Shown here: positions 62,600 to 64,000 of the stretch, piece by piece
Layout: each line of letters opens with the position of its first letter
How positions within the stretch are numbered: the first letter of the stretch is position 1
NCBI RefSeq assembly: GCF_030270585.1
Contig: NZ_BSYI01000004.1
Location: 152,353 to 216,352 of the forward strand
Reading direction: 5' to 3'
Length of the DNA stretch: 64,000 nucleotides
From: Paralimibaculum aggregatum
GTDB lineage: Bacteria; Pseudomonadota; Alphaproteobacteria; Rhodobacterales; Rhodobacteraceae
Translations under genes and position numbers: made by a program
The notes under the pieces: generated by a model
What the model was told of the DNA's origin: nothing
Database searches by the model: none
The model's input: the letters and a program-made list of their open reading frames with translations, nothing else

Positions 62600-64000
62600 T
62601 CGATCTGATCCTCGGTTCTTCGGGAGCACTGCTTCTTTCGGCCTGGCGGGCCACGGTTTCCTGGTGGCGCCCGTGTCCGTGCCCAGCCATGCAGGCGGAG
62701 GGACGGGCCTTTCCGCCCCGCAATGGCAGCGTTGCACCATGCCGTGCTGCGTTGTGCACCACGCAGCGGCACGGGTTTCAGTTCGCTCCGGCAGGCCTTC
62801 CGGGCCGTTCCGGAGATCGCCTCCCGCGATGCAGCATCGGCGCGATCGCTGCTCGGGGCGGAGAGGATATCGAACGCCTCGACGGGGCCGATCAGCGCCT
62901 CGACGGCCGCCCTCGGCTCGGCATGCTCGGGGGAAACCACCGCGATGTTGCTGTGGCGCGAACGCTTGCGGCGGATGCTGACTACCCAAAAACCCTCCTT
63001 ACAGATCTCTATGGAGGATTTTTGGGTAGTCGCCCGGAGGGCATGGGCCGCCGCCTGCTCGCTCTTCCAGAGCGCGGGATAGGCGCGGGCAGCGAGCGTC
63101 CCGCTCCCGAAAGCGACCCCGCCCCGCGCGATCATCCGCTCGAAGGGGGTCTCGTCCCGCCAGACCGCGCTGACGGGCAGGCGCTCGGCGGGCCGGAACA
63201 GACACGCATCGGAGAGCACCAGTACCTCGACGGGGGACCCGGCATCCCGGTTCACGGCGCGGGCCCGGCCGATGGCCTGCTCGACCTCGGCATCGGTGAT
63301 CATGCGCCGGAACTGCGCGGCGACGGCCGCGTCATCTCGGTTCCGTGTCAGCGCGCCGGTCATTGCCGCGAGATCCGAGGATGCGGGCAAGGGTCGTCCG
63401 ACCACGATCACCCGGGAGATCCCGCCGAAGGCGTCGAGCCCCCGCAGCGCGCCGAAATGCGCCGTGGAGACGCCTTCCGGCAGTGCGCCCTCATCCTGGA
63501 GCGTGCCGATGAGTGCCTTGTAGGTGATCAGCAGGAGGCCACCCGGCGCCCCGCCTGGCGTCTCACGGATCAGCCGGGCGAGCCGGGCGCGATTGTTCCG
63601 GGCGGCCCCGTTGGCCGAGACCGAGCCGCCGCCGAGCATCATGCGCTTCGACCAGCTCCTGTCATTGCACTGCCGGAGCACGAGATGCGGCTCTGCGGCA
63701 TATACCGCCACATGCTTCATCTGCCCGAACCAGTGCGCCAGGATCTCCGGCTGCGGCGTCGCATCGAGCAGGAGGATCGGCGCGGCCGACCAGAGCGCGT
63801 GGATCGGCACAATACCGGTGATGTGCAGATGCGGATCGCCGTCCGGACCATGGCCGACGACGAGGCGGTCGGTCCTGCCCTTCCCTTCCTCGAGCATCTC
63901 CGCGAGCTCCGTCCAGATGCGGACCATGCGGCGAATCGTGCGGTTGGGATCATGCCCCGGGTGGGGTGTTGCCGAGCGGACCGGCACCTTGCGCCGCCAT
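62596..64000 (-). CDS. Helicase-like protein, C-terminal part (cut by window edge)
   Basis: An open frame runs from the right edge of the window to a stop at 62596; the GTG at 63987 is probably internal. Helicase-type motifs are ILLLDATPQPEI (motif II/III-like), GGLLLITYKALIG, VIVVGRPLP and VEQAIGRARAVNRD, the last matching motif VI (QxxGRxxR). This is the RecA2 half of an SF2-type protein like those in plasmid and phage replication genes. The region past about residue 300 includes a strong hairpin and then low-similarity sequence up to an ATGA overlap with the DUF5681-like gene. The final 60 residues may be readthrough rather than a conserved domain. Confidence 0.65.
   Translation of the reverse strand, partial: WRRKVPVRSATPHPGHDPNRTIRRMVRIWTELAEMLEEGKGRTDRLVVGHGPDGDPHLHITGIVPIHALWSAAPILLLDATPQPEILAHWFGQMKHVAVYAAEPHLVLRQCNDRSWSKRMMLGGGSVSANGAARNNRARLARLIRETPGGAPGGLLLITYKALIGTLQDEGALPEGVSTAHFGALRGLDAFGGISRVIVVGRPLPASSDLAAMTGALTRNRDDAAVAAQFRRMITDAEVEQAIGRARAVNRDAGSPVEVLVLSDACLFRPAERLPVSAVWRDETPFERMIARGGVAFGSGTLAARAYPALWKSEQAAAHALRATTQKSSIEICKEGFWVVSIRRKRSRHSNIAVVSPEHAEPRAAVEALIGPVEAFDILSAPSSDRADAASREAISGTARKACRSELKPVPLRGAQRSTAWCNAAIAGRKGPSLRLHGWARTRAPPGNRGPPGRKKQCSRRTEDQIE
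62980..63031. repeat. 19-bp inverted repeat inside the helicase-like gene
   Basis: The left arm (62980-62998) and right arm (63013-63031) match at 18 of 19 bases (GACTACCCAAAAA / TTTTTGGGTAGTC) around a 14-base loop. It is AT-richer than the flanks and lies within coding sequence. It could be a small inserted element, a terminator for either strand, or a replication-type hairpin. Confidence 0.8.

Overview
The window is high-GC, densely packed bacterial DNA with short gaps, many ATGA/GTGA start-stop overlaps and few AT-rich stretches. The block rplU-rpmA-GNAT-obgE-proB-proA, a TTGACA-type promoter in front of tRNA and ribosomal-protein genes, and overall protein similarity point to an alphaproteobacterium, most likely in the Rhodobacterales. 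That placement is inference from gene order and family recall, not from a search.

Layout. 1-4.1 kb: a polyamine/opine-type ABC importer operon (partial binding protein, two permeases, a CE4 deacetylase, the ATPase). 4.2-4.4 kb: a strong hairpin and tRNA-Lys on the minus strand. 4.5-8.4 kb: an unrecognised membrane-anchored coiled-coil protein, an AI-2E-family-like membrane protein and an M15 peptidase. 8.4-40.7 kb: one continuous minus-strand type VI secretion (T6SS) locus. It has all 13 core components (TssA, B, C, Hcp, E, F, G, H, VgrG, J, K, L, M), PAAR, TagJ, FHA protein TagH, and a complete Ser/Thr phosphorylation module (kinase, PP2C phosphatase, FHA). Unusual members are a second sheath protein that fuses TssB- and TssC-like parts and ends in five acidic repeats, a bacterial sodium channel with an extra voltage-sensor domain, a caspase-like peptidoglycan-binding protein without its catalytic residues, and a membrane c-heme/HAMP protein beside a kinase that has no membrane segment of its own. 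40.9-47.2 kb: a membrane protein and the housekeeping block proA, proB, obgE, GNAT, rpmA, rplU.

47.5-61.6 kb is an accessory region starting at tRNA-Ser(CGA). It opens with gene debris: an IS3 transposase tail, a recombinase-associated small gene, and the N-terminal stub of a WYL-type regulator. Then comes a complete type I-G (formerly I-U) CRISPR-Cas operon, csb1/cas7-csb2-cas3-csx17-like-cas4/cas1 fusion-cas2, read on the plus strand with three ATGA overlaps. A leader follows, then a 29-repeat array with one exactly duplicated spacer and a broken distal end. A frameshifted IS5-family element and a decaying orphan type I-E array with 28-29 bp repeats come next. 61.6-64 kb: three minus-strand genes joined by ATGA overlaps, a truncated helicase-like protein, a short DUF5681-like protein and a sigma-70 family factor, suggesting plasmid, phage or island DNA.

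How the parts may work together. The T6SS locus looks able to build a full contractile apparatus with post-translational control. A membrane heme sensor could signal to the soluble kinase, PP2C would reverse it, and TagH would read phosphothreonine. The sodium channel could couple membrane voltage or ion flux to this cell-envelope machine, but nothing in the sequence proves that. The I-G locus has every gene needed for adaptation, crRNA maturation and interference and looks intact, whereas the I-E array beside it is a relic.
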